Origin: Gemmobacter nectariphilus DSM 15620
GTDB taxonomy: Bacteria > Pseudomonadota > Alphaproteobacteria > Rhodobacterales > Rhodobacteraceae
Direction of reading: 5' to 3'
Length of the DNA stretch: 64,000 nt
Assembly: GCF_000429765.1 (NCBI RefSeq)
Contig: NZ_AUCM01000003.1
Location: 227,117 to 291,116, forward strand
The notes under the pieces are model-generated. The model saw only the letters and a program-made list of their open reading frames with translations. It did not search any database and was not told where the DNA came from. This document shows positions 54,011-61,800 of the stretch, one piece after another. Made by a program: the position numbers and the translations under genes. Each line of letters opens with the position of its first letter. The first letter of the stretch is position 1.

Positions 54011-54682
54011 TCAGGGGCCAGGCGCCATGTGCGCGCGATAGTCCGCCAGCTCGTGCCCGGCCTCGCGCGGGAAGATCTCGCCGGTGGGGGACAGCGCGAC
54101 GATCCGGTCGATGCGAAAGCTGCGAAAGCCGCCGCGCAATTCGCACCACGCCGCCAGGGTCCAGACCCGCCCTTCCATGTCCAGCGCCAGGGGCCGGATG
54201 TCGCGGTGGCTTTCACGGCCCTCGGGGTCGATATAGCTGATGGTCAGCCGCTCTCGCCCGGTAATGGCGGACCGGATCGCGGGGATCATGGTCGGAACAT
54301 GGCCCGACTCTTCGCCCGTAAAGGCAAAGAGATCGTCCCCCTCGGGCGGCGCCGGCGTCACCGAGGCGATCTTGGCGGCCAGACTGCGCGCGGCCCGCGC
54401 CAGCGCCGGATCGGCGCCCTCGGCCACCAGGCGCACCCCGGCGCGCAGGGCCTCGATCTCGTCCCCGGACAGGATCATCGGCGGCAAGGTGATCGGCGCG
54501 CGCAGGATATACCCGACGCCGCGCTCGCCCTCGACCGGCATTCCGCTGGCCATCAGCGTCGCCATGTCGCGCCAGATGGTGCGCACTGAAACGCCCAGCC
54601 GCTCGGCCATCTCGGACGCACGGTGCAGCCGCCCGTCACGCAGGATCTGGATCAGGTCGAACAGGCGGTCGGTGCGGCGCAT
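54011..54682 (-). CDS. HTH/WYL-domain transcriptional regulator (YafY-like)
   Basis: 223 residues. DeoR-like N-terminal HTH (RTDRLFDLIQILRDGRLHRASEMAERLGVSVRTIWRDMATLMASGMPVEGERGVGYIL) and a C-terminal WYL sensory domain (RLTISYIDPEGRESHRDIRPLALDMEGRVWTLAAWCELRGGFRSFRIDRI). The tryptophan-tyrosine-leucine motif is only approximate here (VWTLAAW). WYL regulators often sense oligonucleotides or DNA damage, but many are of unknown ligand. No target is obvious: it is 63 bp upstream of pgm on the same strand and could be co-transcribed with it. Confidence 0.85.
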   Translation of the reverse strand: MRRTDRLFDLIQILRDGRLHRASEMAERLGVSVRTIWRDMATLMASGMPVEGERGVGYILRAPITLPPMILSGDEIEALRAGVRLVAEGADPALARAARSLAAKIASVTPAPPEGDDLFAFTGEESGHVPTMIPAIRSAITGRERLTISYIDPEGRESHRDIRPLALDMEGRVWTLAAWCELRGGFRSFRIDRIVALSPTGEIFPREAGHELADYRAHMAPGP

Positions 54683-54722
54683 GGCAAACCCTTGCGCGCT
54701 GCGGCGCCAAGGTCAACGGGGA

Positions 54723-54839
54723 CTAGAACCAGGTGCCCACGCGCTGCGCCGCGCCCGAGATGTCGCGTCCCACACCATCGACAGTATTGCACCCGGCCAG
54801 TGCCAGCATCAGGGCCGCGCCCAGTATCATCGCTTTCAT
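54723..54839 (-). CDS. Entericidin-like small lipoprotein
   Basis: 38 residues: KAMILGAALMLALAGC lipoprotein signal with lipobox LAGC (Cys 17), then NTVDGVGRDISGAAQRVGTWF. The NTVxGxGxDxxxxG pattern is that of the entericidin EcnA/EcnB family, short lipoproteins sometimes described as a toxin/antidote pair controlled by stress. Here only one member is present, so a toxin pair is not supported. GAGGCAG lies before ATG 54839. It is 40 bp downstream of the WYL regulator start, on the same strand. Confidence 0.85.
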   Translation of the reverse strand: MKAMILGAALMLALAGCNTVDGVGRDISGAAQRVGTWF

Positions 54840-54883
54840 TGCTCTGCCTCTATTGCCTCCGGTTTGCCCGAAATGCGCATTCA

Positions 54884-54945
54884 CCTTGCCTCAAATACCC
54901 CGGGGGGGGACCGGCTGCCAAGCCGGTCGGGGGGCTGGCCCCCCG
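54884..54945 (-). repeat. Dispersed intergenic hairpin element, copy 11 (minus orientation)
   Basis: On the minus strand: GGGGGGCCAGCCCCCC hairpin, GACCGGCTTGGCAGCCGGTC dyad, CCCCCCCCGGGGTATTT, GAGGCAAGG tail. It follows the stop of the solute-binding protein gene and precedes the entericidin gene. Confidence 0.75.
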
Positions 54946-54981
54946 TTTCTGCCTCTCACAGATGCGCGAGGGTCACGCCTT

Positions 54982-56811
54982 TCAGTCCTGCCACCACCAC
55001 ACATCGGGCAGGAACCCGGCCGCATCGCCATAGACCGGCAGCCGATCGGCGGCATACTTCAGCCGCCGGTCATGCGCGAGGCGCGAGCGGTCGGCGAACC
55101 ACATCGGGATGACATAGCGCCCCGCCATCAGCGCCCGGTCCAGGGCGCGCACGGCGGTGCGGAAATCTTCGGGCGCCTGTGCGGCCAGCATCTCGGCGAT
55201 CATCGCCTCGACGGCCGGGCTGTCGACCCCGGCGATATTGCGGGTGCCAGGCAAGGTCACGCCCGCCCGGCCCCAATACAGCAACTGCTCGTTGCCAGGG
55301 CTGAGCGAATTGGCGCGGGTGATCGGAGTGATGTCGAAATCATAATCCCGCAGCCGGGCGTTCATCTGGGCATCGTCTACCGCAACCAGCCGCGCCGTGA
55401 TCCCCAGCCGCTCCAGCGCGCGGATCCAGATCGTCACCACCGCGCGCATTTCGGACCCGCCAATCGGCACAAGGATTTCAAACGCCATCGGCTCGCCCTG
55501 GGCATTCTGCCGCCGGCCGGCCGTTACGGTCCAGCCTGCCTCTTCCAGCAGGCGCGCCGCGCGGCGCAGTCCGGCGCGGTTCGCCTCGGACCCATCAGCG
55601 ACAGGCAGCGACAGATCGTCCAGCGCATCCGGAGGCAGCGTGCTGGCAAAGGGCGCCAGCAGGGCGCGCACCGCCTCGTCCGCCGGTCCCTCGCCCATCG
55701 CCAGATCGGAATTCCAGAACCACGACCGGGCGCGCGGCTCGGTGCCGCCGTTGATCGTGGTGTTGATGAACTCATAGTTGAAACTGTCGATCAGCGCCTG
55801 ACGGACCCGCCAGTCAGAGAATTGCGGGCGGCGGGTGTTCATTGCAAGGCCGGTCATCATGGCAGGGCGGCCATGGGGGATTTCCGATTTCACCACCTCG
55901 CCCGATGTCACGCGCGGGAAATCATAGCCGCTCATCCAGCGGGCGGCCTGACCTTCGCGGAAGGTCATGATGGCGCCGGCCTTGAACGCCTCGAACATCA
56001 CCGAGGCATCGGCGAAATATTCGATCTTCACCTCGTCGAAATTGTGCAGCCCCCGCATCAGTGGCAGATCCCGGGCCCACCAGTCAGCCCGCTTGCGCAA
56101 GGTGATCGAGCGGCCGGGATCGACCGCAGCCACCTCATAGGGCCCCGACCCCAGCGGCGCACGCATGGCCGAGGCCTTGAGATCGCGCCCGTCCCAGTCC
56201 TTGCGGCTCAGGACCGGGCGCAGCCCAAGGATCAGCGGCAATTCGCGGTCGGCTTCGGAAAAATCGAACCGCACGCTGCGCGGCCCGGTCGCCCAGGCTT
56301 TCGCCACCTTGCCATGCGCTGCAGCATAGCGCGGGTGTGCCTCGGCCAGCGCATCAAAGGACCACAGCACATCCTCGACGGTCACCGGGCTGCCATCCGC
56401 GAATCGGGCCCCCTCGCGCAGGGTGAATTCGACAAAAGTTCGTGAGTCGTTCGTTGTCACGCTTTCCGCCAGCAGCCCGTAGACGGTAAAGGGTTCGTCC
56501 CAGGCGCGGCCCATCAATGTCTCGACCGTCAGGGGCGAGACCCAGGCCGGCGCACGTCCCAGCGTGGTGAAAGGATTGAGCGAATCGAAGCCTCCGACCT
56601 CTCCCATCACGATGCGCCCGCCCTTGGGGGCGTCGGGATTGGCCTGAGGCAGGGCCACAAAATCCGGGGGCAGGGCGGGCTGTCCATGCATGGCAATACC
56701 ATGGCTGGTGGTCTGCGCCTGTGCAGAATCGCCCCATGTCGGCGCAGCGAAGGCCAGCGTGGAAATCACCGCGAGTCCGGTCCATGCGCTGCGGAAAAAA
56801 TGCCCTGTCAT
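54982..56811 (-). CDS. ABC transporter solute-binding protein, family 5 (peptide/YejA-like)
   Basis: 609 residues with a signal peptide (TGHFFRSAWTGLAVISTLAFAAPTWG, about residues 2-27). The mature protein is an SBP_bac_5-type oligopeptide/microcin binder: GGRIVMGEVGGFDSLNPFT, FTLREGARFADGSPVTVEDVLWSFDAL, YFADASVMFEAFKAGAIMTFREGQ and DWRVRQALIDSFNYEFINTTINGG. The length and pattern fit YejA-like proteins. No permease or ATPase genes (yejBEF) adjoin it, so it is an orphan here. ATG 56811 is chosen. The open frame runs to a TTG at 56880 but has no better ribosome site. Confidence 0.88.
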   Translation of the reverse strand: MTGHFFRSAWTGLAVISTLAFAAPTWGDSAQAQTTSHGIAMHGQPALPPDFVALPQANPDAPKGGRIVMGEVGGFDSLNPFTTLGRAPAWVSPLTVETLMGRAWDEPFTVYGLLAESVTTNDSRTFVEFTLREGARFADGSPVTVEDVLWSFDALAEAHPRYAAAHGKVAKAWATGPRSVRFDFSEADRELPLILGLRPVLSRKDWDGRDLKASAMRAPLGSGPYEVAAVDPGRSITLRKRADWWARDLPLMRGLHNFDEVKIEYFADASVMFEAFKAGAIMTFREGQAARWMSGYDFPRVTSGEVVKSEIPHGRPAMMTGLAMNTRRPQFSDWRVRQALIDSFNYEFINTTINGGTEPRARSWFWNSDLAMGEGPADEAVRALLAPFASTLPPDALDDLSLPVADGSEANRAGLRRAARLLEEAGWTVTAGRRQNAQGEPMAFEILVPIGGSEMRAVVTIWIRALERLGITARLVAVDDAQMNARLRDYDFDITPITRANSLSPGNEQLLYWGRAGVTLPGTRNIAGVDSPAVEAMIAEMLAAQAPEDFRTAVRALDRALMAGRYVIPMWFADRSRLAHDRRLKYAADRLPVYGDAAGFLPDVWWWQD

Positions 56812-56889
56812 TCTGGCAACAATGCCTCTCGCCCTTGTTTCGTTGAGCCCCGTGATACGCGGTCGTGATTGATCGTGCAAACTTTCGGG

Positions 56890-56918
56890 TTGGAATCCGG
56901 CATGTTGCAGCGTATATG
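56890..56918 (+). promoter_or_regulatory. Strong promoter of the small RNA candidate
   Basis: -35 TTGGAA (56890-56895), exactly 17-nt spacer, -10 TATATG (56913-56918). The -35/-10 also resembles heat-shock sigma factor promoters in this order of bacteria. No open reading frame follows. Confidence 0.65.
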
Positions 56919-56921
56919 TTA

Positions 56922-56999
56922 GGCACTGCTCGATAGGTTTCTTGCCTGTATGAAACCTGCCTCAACACTCAACGCCCGCGTCACGCGGGCGTTTTTTTT
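56922..56999 (+). ncRNA. Candidate trans-acting small RNA (~78 nt)
   Basis: Starting about 4-7 bases after a clear -10 box: hairpin AGGTTTC / GAAACCT (56935-56941 with 56952-56958, 10-nt loop TTGCCTGTAT), a single-stranded stretch GCCTCAACACTCAA, then an 8-bp terminator CGCCCGCG-TCA-CGCGGGCG followed by eight Ts (56973-56999). There is no coding potential. This promoter-hairpin-linker-terminator layout is a textbook small RNA. Similar compact RNAs (for example StsR) exist in Rhodobacter, but I cannot confirm homology. Confidence 0.75.
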
Positions 57000-57046
57000 G
57001 GCCCCCGCAGTCCACCCTCTGGCATTGCCCGATCCATTGCCTATGC

Positions 57047-57056
57047 TGCGTACGCA
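57047..57056. promoter_or_regulatory. Palindrome before hydroxybutyrate dehydrogenase
   Basis: TGCGTACGCA, 10-bp perfect palindrome 18 bp before the start codon. A TGC-rich PhaR-type site is conceivable given the gene, but it could be chance. Confidence 0.25.
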
Positions 57057-57074
57057 CAAAACACGGAGGGTGCC

Positions 57075-57848
57075 ATGGCCTTGAAGGGGAAACGCGCAAT
57101 CGTGACCGGATCGAATTCCGGCATCGGTCTGGGCGTCGCGGTGGAACTGGCGAAGGCCGGGGCAGAGCTGGTGATCAATTCGTTCACCGACACGCCCGAG
57201 GATCACGCGCTGGCCGCGAAGCTGTCGGCCGACCATGGCGTTCCCGTGCGCTATATTCAGGCCGACATGTCCAAGGGGGCCGAGTGCCGCGCGCTGATCG
57301 AACAGGCGGGCGGCTGCGATATTCTGGTCAACAACGCCGGGATCCAGTTCGTCGCGCCGATCGAGGAATTCCCGGCCGACCGCTGGGACGCGATCATCGC
57401 GATCAACCTGTCCTCGGCCTTCCACACCACGGCGGCCGCGCTGCCGGGGATGCGGGCCAGGGGCTGGGGCCGGGTCATCAACATCGCCTCGGCGCATGGG
57501 CTGACCGCATCGCCGTTCAAATCGGCCTATGTGGCGGCGAAACATGGCATCGTCGGGCTAAGCAAGACCACGGCGCTGGAATGCGCCGGCCAAGGCATCA
57601 CCTGCAACGCGATCTGCCCCGGCTATGTGCTGACGCCGATCGTGGAAAAGCAGATCCCGGACCAGATGAAGGTCCACAACATGAGCCGCGAAGAGGTGAT
57701 CAAGAAGGTCATGCTCTCGCGCCAGCCCTCGGGCGATTTCGCCACGGTCGAGCAGATGGGCGGGACGGCGGTGTTCCTGTGCTCAGACGCTGCCGCGCAG
57801 ATCACCGGCACGACCATCAGCGTCGATGGCGGCTGGACCGCCATGTAA
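57075..57848 (+). CDS. bdhA: 3-hydroxybutyrate dehydrogenase
   Basis: 257 residues. Classical short-chain dehydrogenase: nucleotide site AIVTGSNSGIGLGVA, NNAG motif CDILVNNAGIQFVAPIEEF, catalytic Ser (INIASAHGLTASPFKS) and YxxxK (SAYVAAKHGIVGLSKT). GIQFV and the stretch CNAICPGYVLTPIVEKQIPDQMKVHNMSREEVIKKVML are characteristic of (R)-3-hydroxybutyrate dehydrogenases, which oxidise PHB-derived hydroxybutyrate to acetoacetate with NAD. GGAGG lies before ATG 57075. It converges with a rhodanese gene. Confidence 0.93.
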   Translation: MALKGKRAIVTGSNSGIGLGVAVELAKAGAELVINSFTDTPEDHALAAKLSADHGVPVRYIQADMSKGAECRALIEQAGGCDILVNNAGIQFVAPIEEFPADRWDAIIAINLSSAFHTTAAALPGMRARGWGRVINIASAHGLTASPFKSAYVAAKHGIVGLSKTTALECAGQGITCNAICPGYVLTPIVEKQIPDQMKVHNMSREEVIKKVMLSRQPSGDFATVEQMGGTAVFLCSDAAAQITGTTISVDGGWTAM

Positions 57849-57852
57849 AAGA

Positions 57853-57876
57853 TCGGCGCCCGTCTGCGGGCGCCGA
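57853..57876. terminator. Terminator between bdhA and rhodanese genes
   Basis: Perfect 10-bp stem TCGGCGCCCG-TCTG-CGGGCGCCGA, 4 bp after the bdhA stop, followed by CCCTTTGATAG. Suitable for bidirectional use. Confidence 0.7.
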
Positions 57877-57891
57877 CCCTTTGATAGCTTG

Positions 57892-57915
57892 GCCGGTTCC
57901 GCGCAAGGAACCGGC
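57892..57915 (-). terminator. Second hairpin, on the rhodanese side
   Basis: Perfect 9-bp stem GCCGGTTCC / GGAACCGGC with a 6-nt loop, 9 bp beyond the rhodanese stop. No marked U-tract. Confidence 0.55.
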
Positions 57916-57923
57916 GCCTTGGA

Positions 57924-58289
57924 TCAGCGCGCGACCTTGCCGCCGCCCGCGCACCAGTCGCCAAAGCCGCCGATGTTGTAGACCTCGGTATAGCCCATCT
58001 TCAGCAGCATCTCGCAGGCCATCTGCGAGCGGCCACCGGCCGCGCAGAACAGCGCGATGGGGCGGGCCGGGTCCAGGGCGGGGTTGTGGTCGGGGTGGCG
58101 CGGGTCGGCGGCCATGGCCAGCTTCATAAGCGGCACATGCACCCCGCCCGAAGCCGTGCCCGAGGCGCGCACCTCGGAGATGTCGCGCACATCGACCACG
58201 ACGAGGTCGCCGCGGTCATGCCGGGCCACGGCATCCTTGGCAGACATGCGGCCCACTGCCGGGCCGGAGGAACGAGAAAAGCCGAACAT
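57924..58289 (-). CDS. Single-domain rhodanese-like protein
   Basis: 121 residues. One rhodanese domain: DLVVVDVRDISEVRASGTASGGVHVPL and the catalytic loop ALFCAAGGRSQMACEMLLKMGYTEVYNIGGFGDW, with the active cysteine in CAAGGRS. Single-domain rhodaneses carry persulfide sulfur for detoxification, thiolation or signalling. There is no signal peptide, so cytoplasmic. ATG 58289 follows AAAGGC. It is divergent from uvrA, and the interval contains a LexA box that might also affect it, though it lies nearer uvrA. Confidence 0.9.
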   Translation of the reverse strand: MFGFSRSSGPAVGRMSAKDAVARHDRGDLVVVDVRDISEVRASGTASGGVHVPLMKLAMAADPRHPDHNPALDPARPIALFCAAGGRSQMACEMLLKMGYTEVYNIGGFGDWCAGGGKVAR

Positions 58290-58416
58290 TCGGGCTGCCT
58301 TTCATGGTTGGTTGCCGCGTAATCTGGCGTCTGGCGCGGACAGTGCAAGGGGGCGCGCGGCTAAAACATTCAATTTCTCGAATTTGTGTTGCAGCTGCAT
58401 CGCTGCACTGCCGTAT

Positions 58417-58431
58417 GTTCACCAATCGTTC
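58417..58431. promoter_or_regulatory. LexA (SOS) box of uvrA
   Basis: GTTCACCAATCGTTC fits the alphaproteobacterial LexA consensus GTTC-N7-GTTC exactly, 69 bp before the uvrA start. It indicates DNA-damage induction. Confidence 0.85.
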
Positions 58432-58499
58432 ATGCTTTCCGGTTGGCGATGGTCGGAAATCGGTCTATGTATCGCGGGGTGTGTGTCCGGGGGTGTCCT

Positions 58500-61358
58500 A
58501 TGGCCGAGCAGAAGTTCATCGAGGTGCGCGGGGCGCGCGAACATAACCTCAAGGGCATCGACGTCGACATTCCGCGCGACCAGCTGGTGGTGATCACCGG
58601 GCTTTCCGGGTCGGGCAAGTCCAGCCTGGCGTTCGACACGATCTATGCCGAAGGCCAGCGGCGCTATGTGGAATCGCTGTCGGCCTATGCGCGCCAGTTC
58701 CTCGACATGATGCAAAAGCCGGATGTGGACCATATCAGCGGTCTGTCCCCGGCCATCAGCATCGAACAGAAGACCACCAGCAAGAACCCGCGCTCGACCG
58801 TTGGCACGGTCACGGAAATCTACGACTATCTGCGCCTGCTGTTCGCCCGCGTCGGCATTCCCTACAGCCCGGCCACCGGCCTGCCCATCGAGGCGATGCA
58901 GGTGCAGGACATGGTGGACCGGGTGATGGCGCTGCCCGAAGGCACCCGCGGCTATCTGCTGGCGCCGATCATCCGCGACCGCAAGGGCGAATACCGCAAG
59001 GAAATGCTGGAGCTGCGCAAGCAGGGCTTTCAGCGCGTCAAGGTGGACGGCAAGTTCCATGAGCTCGACGAGCCGCCCGAGCTGGACAAGAAATTCCGCC
59101 ATGACATCGACGTAGTGGTCGACCGTATCGTCGTGCGCGACGGGCTTCAGGTGCGGCTGGCCGACAGTTTCCGCACCGCGCTGAACCTGGCCGATGGCAT
59201 TGCCATTCTGGAAACCGCCCCCTCTGAAGGCGAGCCCGAGCGGCTGGTGTTTTCCGAAAAGTTCGCCTGCCCGGTGTCGGGCTTTACCATTCCGGAAATC
59301 GAGCCGCGGCTGTTTTCCTTCAACGCGCCGTTTGGGGCCTGTCCGGTCTGTGACGGGCTGGGGGTGGAGCTGTTCTTTGACGAACGCCTGGTGGTGCCCG
59401 ATCAGGGGCTGACCTTGCTGCAAGGCGCCATTGCGCCTTGGGCGAAATCCAAGACCCCCTATTTCGTCCAGACCATCGAGGCGCTGGCCACCCACTACAA
59501 GTTCGACCGCAAGAAGAAATGGAAGGATCTGCCCGAAAACGTCCGGCAGATGTTCCTGTATGGGTCCAAGGGCGAGGAAATCCCCTTCCGCTATGACGAA
59601 GGCGGCCGCGTCTATCAGGTCACGCGCACCTTTGAAGGCGTCATTCCCAACATGGAACGGCGCTACAAGGAAACCGACAGCGCCTGGTCGCGCGAAGAGA
59701 TGGAGCGCTATCAGAACAACCGCGCCTGCGGGGCCTGCGGTGGCTACCGGCTCAAGCCCGAGGCGCTGGCGGTGAAGATCGCCGGGCATCATGTCGGGCA
59801 GGTGGTGGAAAAGTCGATCAAGGAGGCGCTGCACTGGATCGAGGGCGTGATGGACACGCTGACACCCCAGCGCCAGGAAATCGCCCGCGCCATCGTCAAG
59901 GAAATCCGCGAGCGGCTGGGGTTCCTGAACAACGTCGGTCTTGAATACCTGACGCTGTCGCGCAACGCCGGCACGCTGTCGGGCGGGGAATCGCAGCGCA
60001 TCCGGCTGGCCAGCCAGATCGGGTCGGGCCTGACCGGGGTGCTTTATGTGCTGGACGAGCCGTCGATTGGCCTCCATCAGCGCGACAACGACCGGCTGCT
60101 GGACACGCTGAAGGGGCTGCGCGATCAGGGCAATACGGTGCTGGTGGTCGAACATGACGAAGATGCGATCCGCGAGGCGGATTACGTCTTTGACATCGGC
60201 CCTGGTGCCGGGGTGCATGGTGGCCGGGTGATCGCCCATGGCACGCCAGGCCAGATCGCCGCCGATCCGGCCAGCCTGACCGGGCAATACCTGTCCGGCA
60301 CGCGCGAAATCGCGGTGCCAGCCACCCGGCGCAAGGGCAACGGGAAAAAGCTGACCGTGGTCGGCGCGAGCGGCAACAACCTCAAGAACGTCACGGTCGA
60401 TTTCCCGCTGGGCAAGTTCATCTGCGTGACCGGCGTTTCCGGTGGCGGCAAGTCCACCCTAACCATCGAGACGCTCTACAAATCCGCCGCCATCCGTCTG
60501 AACGGCGCGCGCGAAACGCCTGCGCCTTGCGAGACGATCAAGGGGTTCGAACAGCTCGACAAGGTGATCGACATTGACCAGCGCCCCATCGGACGCACGC
60601 CGCGGTCAAACCCCGCCACCTATACTGGCGCCTTCGACCCGATCCGCGACTGGTTTTCCGGCCTGCCCGAAGCCCAGGCCCGCGGCTACAAGCCGGGGCG
60701 CTTCAGCTTCAACGTCAAGGGCGGGCGCTGCGAGGCCTGTCAGGGTGACGGCGTCATCAAGATCGAGATGCACTTCCTGCCAGATGTCTATGTCGAATGC
60801 GAAACCTGCAAGGGCAAGCGCTATAACCGCGAGACGCTGGAGATCCGCTTCAAGGGCAAGTCCATCGCCGATGTGCTGGACATGACCTGCGAGGATGCAC
60901 GCGAGTTCTTCAGCGCGGTTCCTGCGATCCGCGACAAGATGGAGGCGCTGAACCGCGTCGGCCTTGGCTATGTCAAGGTCGGGCAGCAGGCGACCACCCT
61001 GTCGGGCGGCGAGGCGCAGCGGGTGAAGCTGTCCAAGGAGCTTAGCCGCCGGGCCACCGGGCGCACGCTGTATATCCTGGATGAGCCCACCACCGGCCTG
61101 CATTTCGAAGATGTGCGCAAGCTGCTGGAAGTGCTGCACGAGCTGGTCGAACAGGGCAATACGGTCGTGGTGATCGAACATAACCTGGACGTGGTGAAAA
61201 CCGCCGACTGGGTGATCGACATCGGCCCCGAAGGTGGCGATGGCGGCGGGCAGGTGGTTGGCACCGGCACGCCCGAGGATATCGCAGCAAACCCGCACAG
61301 CCACACCGGCCGCTATCTTGGCCCGCTGCTGAAAAAGGGCCGCGTGGCGGCGGAGTAA
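58500..61358 (+). CDS. uvrA: Excinuclease ABC subunit A
   Basis: 952 residues, normal length. Damage-recognition ATPase of nucleotide excision repair, acting with UvrB. Two ABC modules: first Walker [17 protein letters not shown] near residue 34 with signature [19 protein letters not shown] and [14 protein letters not shown], second Walker [17 protein letters not shown] near residue 645 with [15 protein letters not shown] and [11 protein letters not shown]. Zinc cysteine pairs are seen (CPVSGF...[22 protein letters not shown]...CETCKGKR). ATG 58500 follows GGGGGTG. The GTTC-N7-GTTC box upstream puts it in the SOS regulon. Confidence 0.97.
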   Translation: MAEQKFIEVRGAREHNLKGIDVDIPRDQLVVITGLSGSGKSSLAFDTIYAEGQRRYVESLSAYARQFLDMMQKPDVDHISGLSPAISIEQKTTSKNPRSTVGTVTEIYDYLRLLFARVGIPYSPATGLPIEAMQVQDMVDRVMALPEGTRGYLLAPIIRDRKGEYRKEMLELRKQGFQRVKVDGKFHELDEPPELDKKFRHDIDVVVDRIVVRDGLQVRLADSFRTALNLADGIAILETAPSEGEPERLVFSEKFACPVSGFTIPEIEPRLFSFNAPFGACPVCDGLGVELFFDERLVVPDQGLTLLQGAIAPWAKSKTPYFVQTIEALATHYKFDRKKKWKDLPENVRQMFLYGSKGEEIPFRYDEGGRVYQVTRTFEGVIPNMERRYKETDSAWSREEMERYQNNRACGACGGYRLKPEALAVKIAGHHVGQVVEKSIKEALHWIEGVMDTLTPQRQEIARAIVKEIRERLGFLNNVGLEYLTLSRNAGTLSGGESQRIRLASQIGSGLTGVLYVLDEPSIGLHQRDNDRLLDTLKGLRDQGNTVLVVEHDEDAIREADYVFDIGPGAGVHGGRVIAHGTPGQIAADPASLTGQYLSGTREIAVPATRRKGNGKKLTVVGASGNNLKNVTVDFPLGKFICVTGVSGGGKSTLTIETLYKSAAIRLNGARETPAPCETIKGFEQLDKVIDIDQRPIGRTPRSNPATYTGAFDPIRDWFSGLPEAQARGYKPGRFSFNVKGGRCEACQGDGVIKIEMHFLPDVYVECETCKGKRYNRETLEIRFKGKSIADVLDMTCEDAREFFSAVPAIRDKMEALNRVGLGYVKVGQQATTLSGGEAQRVKLSKELSRRATGRTLYILDEPTTGLHFEDVRKLLEVLHELVEQGNTVVVIEHNLDVVKTADWVIDIGPEGGDGGGQVVGTGTPEDIAANPHSHTGRYLGPLLKKGRVAAE

Positions 61359-61400
61359 TCTGGCCTGGCTGTGGTCGACCCTGGGTTGCCGGTGTGCATG

Positions 61401-61470
61401 GCCCCGGCCCCGGAGGGGTTTTGCACCCCTCCGGACCTCCCCGCAGGGTATTTTGGAAAAGGCAAAGCCA
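61401..61470 (+). repeat. Dispersed intergenic hairpin element, copy 12
   Basis: GGAGGGGTTTTGCACCCCTCC hairpin, CCCCGCAGGGTATTTT, GGAAAAGGCAAAGCC tail, 40 bp after the uvrA stop. It is nearly identical over ~68 bp to copy 7 (21324-21390, opposite strand). Confidence 0.78.
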
Positions 61471-61575
61471 AGCGGTTTTCGAGGGGCTGGCGCGGCTTGT
61501 GCAGAGTACTTCGGCGGTATCAGTGCTGGCACGCGCTGCGGCCTTCTGTTGAGTCTGATCCATACCTCGGTTGCA

Positions 61576-61625
61576 GGTGCGCCTGGCCCCGGCGCAGGCG
61601 GGTATCTGGAAAAAGGCAAAGCCGA
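61576..61625 (+). repeat. Dispersed intergenic hairpin element, copy 13 (degenerate)
   Basis: GCGCCTGGCCCCGGCGC hairpin, GGCGGGTATCTGG, AAAAAGGCAAAGCCGAGC. It keeps the GGGTAT core and the tail but has lost the G-run/C-run arms. Bases 61471-61575 and 61626-61800 show no gene. Confidence 0.55.
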
Positions 61626-61800
61626 GCGGCAGGTGGGGGGCGGTGCCGTTTGCGCCGATCTGGGCTGGCCGCAGCCTTGCCGGTGCGGGCATTGTCTTGA
61701 TCCGGGCGGTGCGTGTTGTCCCACGGCCCGGCCCTGCCACGAGCGGAGGGGATGTGCCGGGCGCCATCGGGCTGGGGGCGGCCTGCCACGAGTGGGCAGG

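Noticed and set aside
54723-54839. An entericidin toxin/antidote pair
   Set aside because: Only one 38-residue lipoprotein gene is present; no second member lies nearby.
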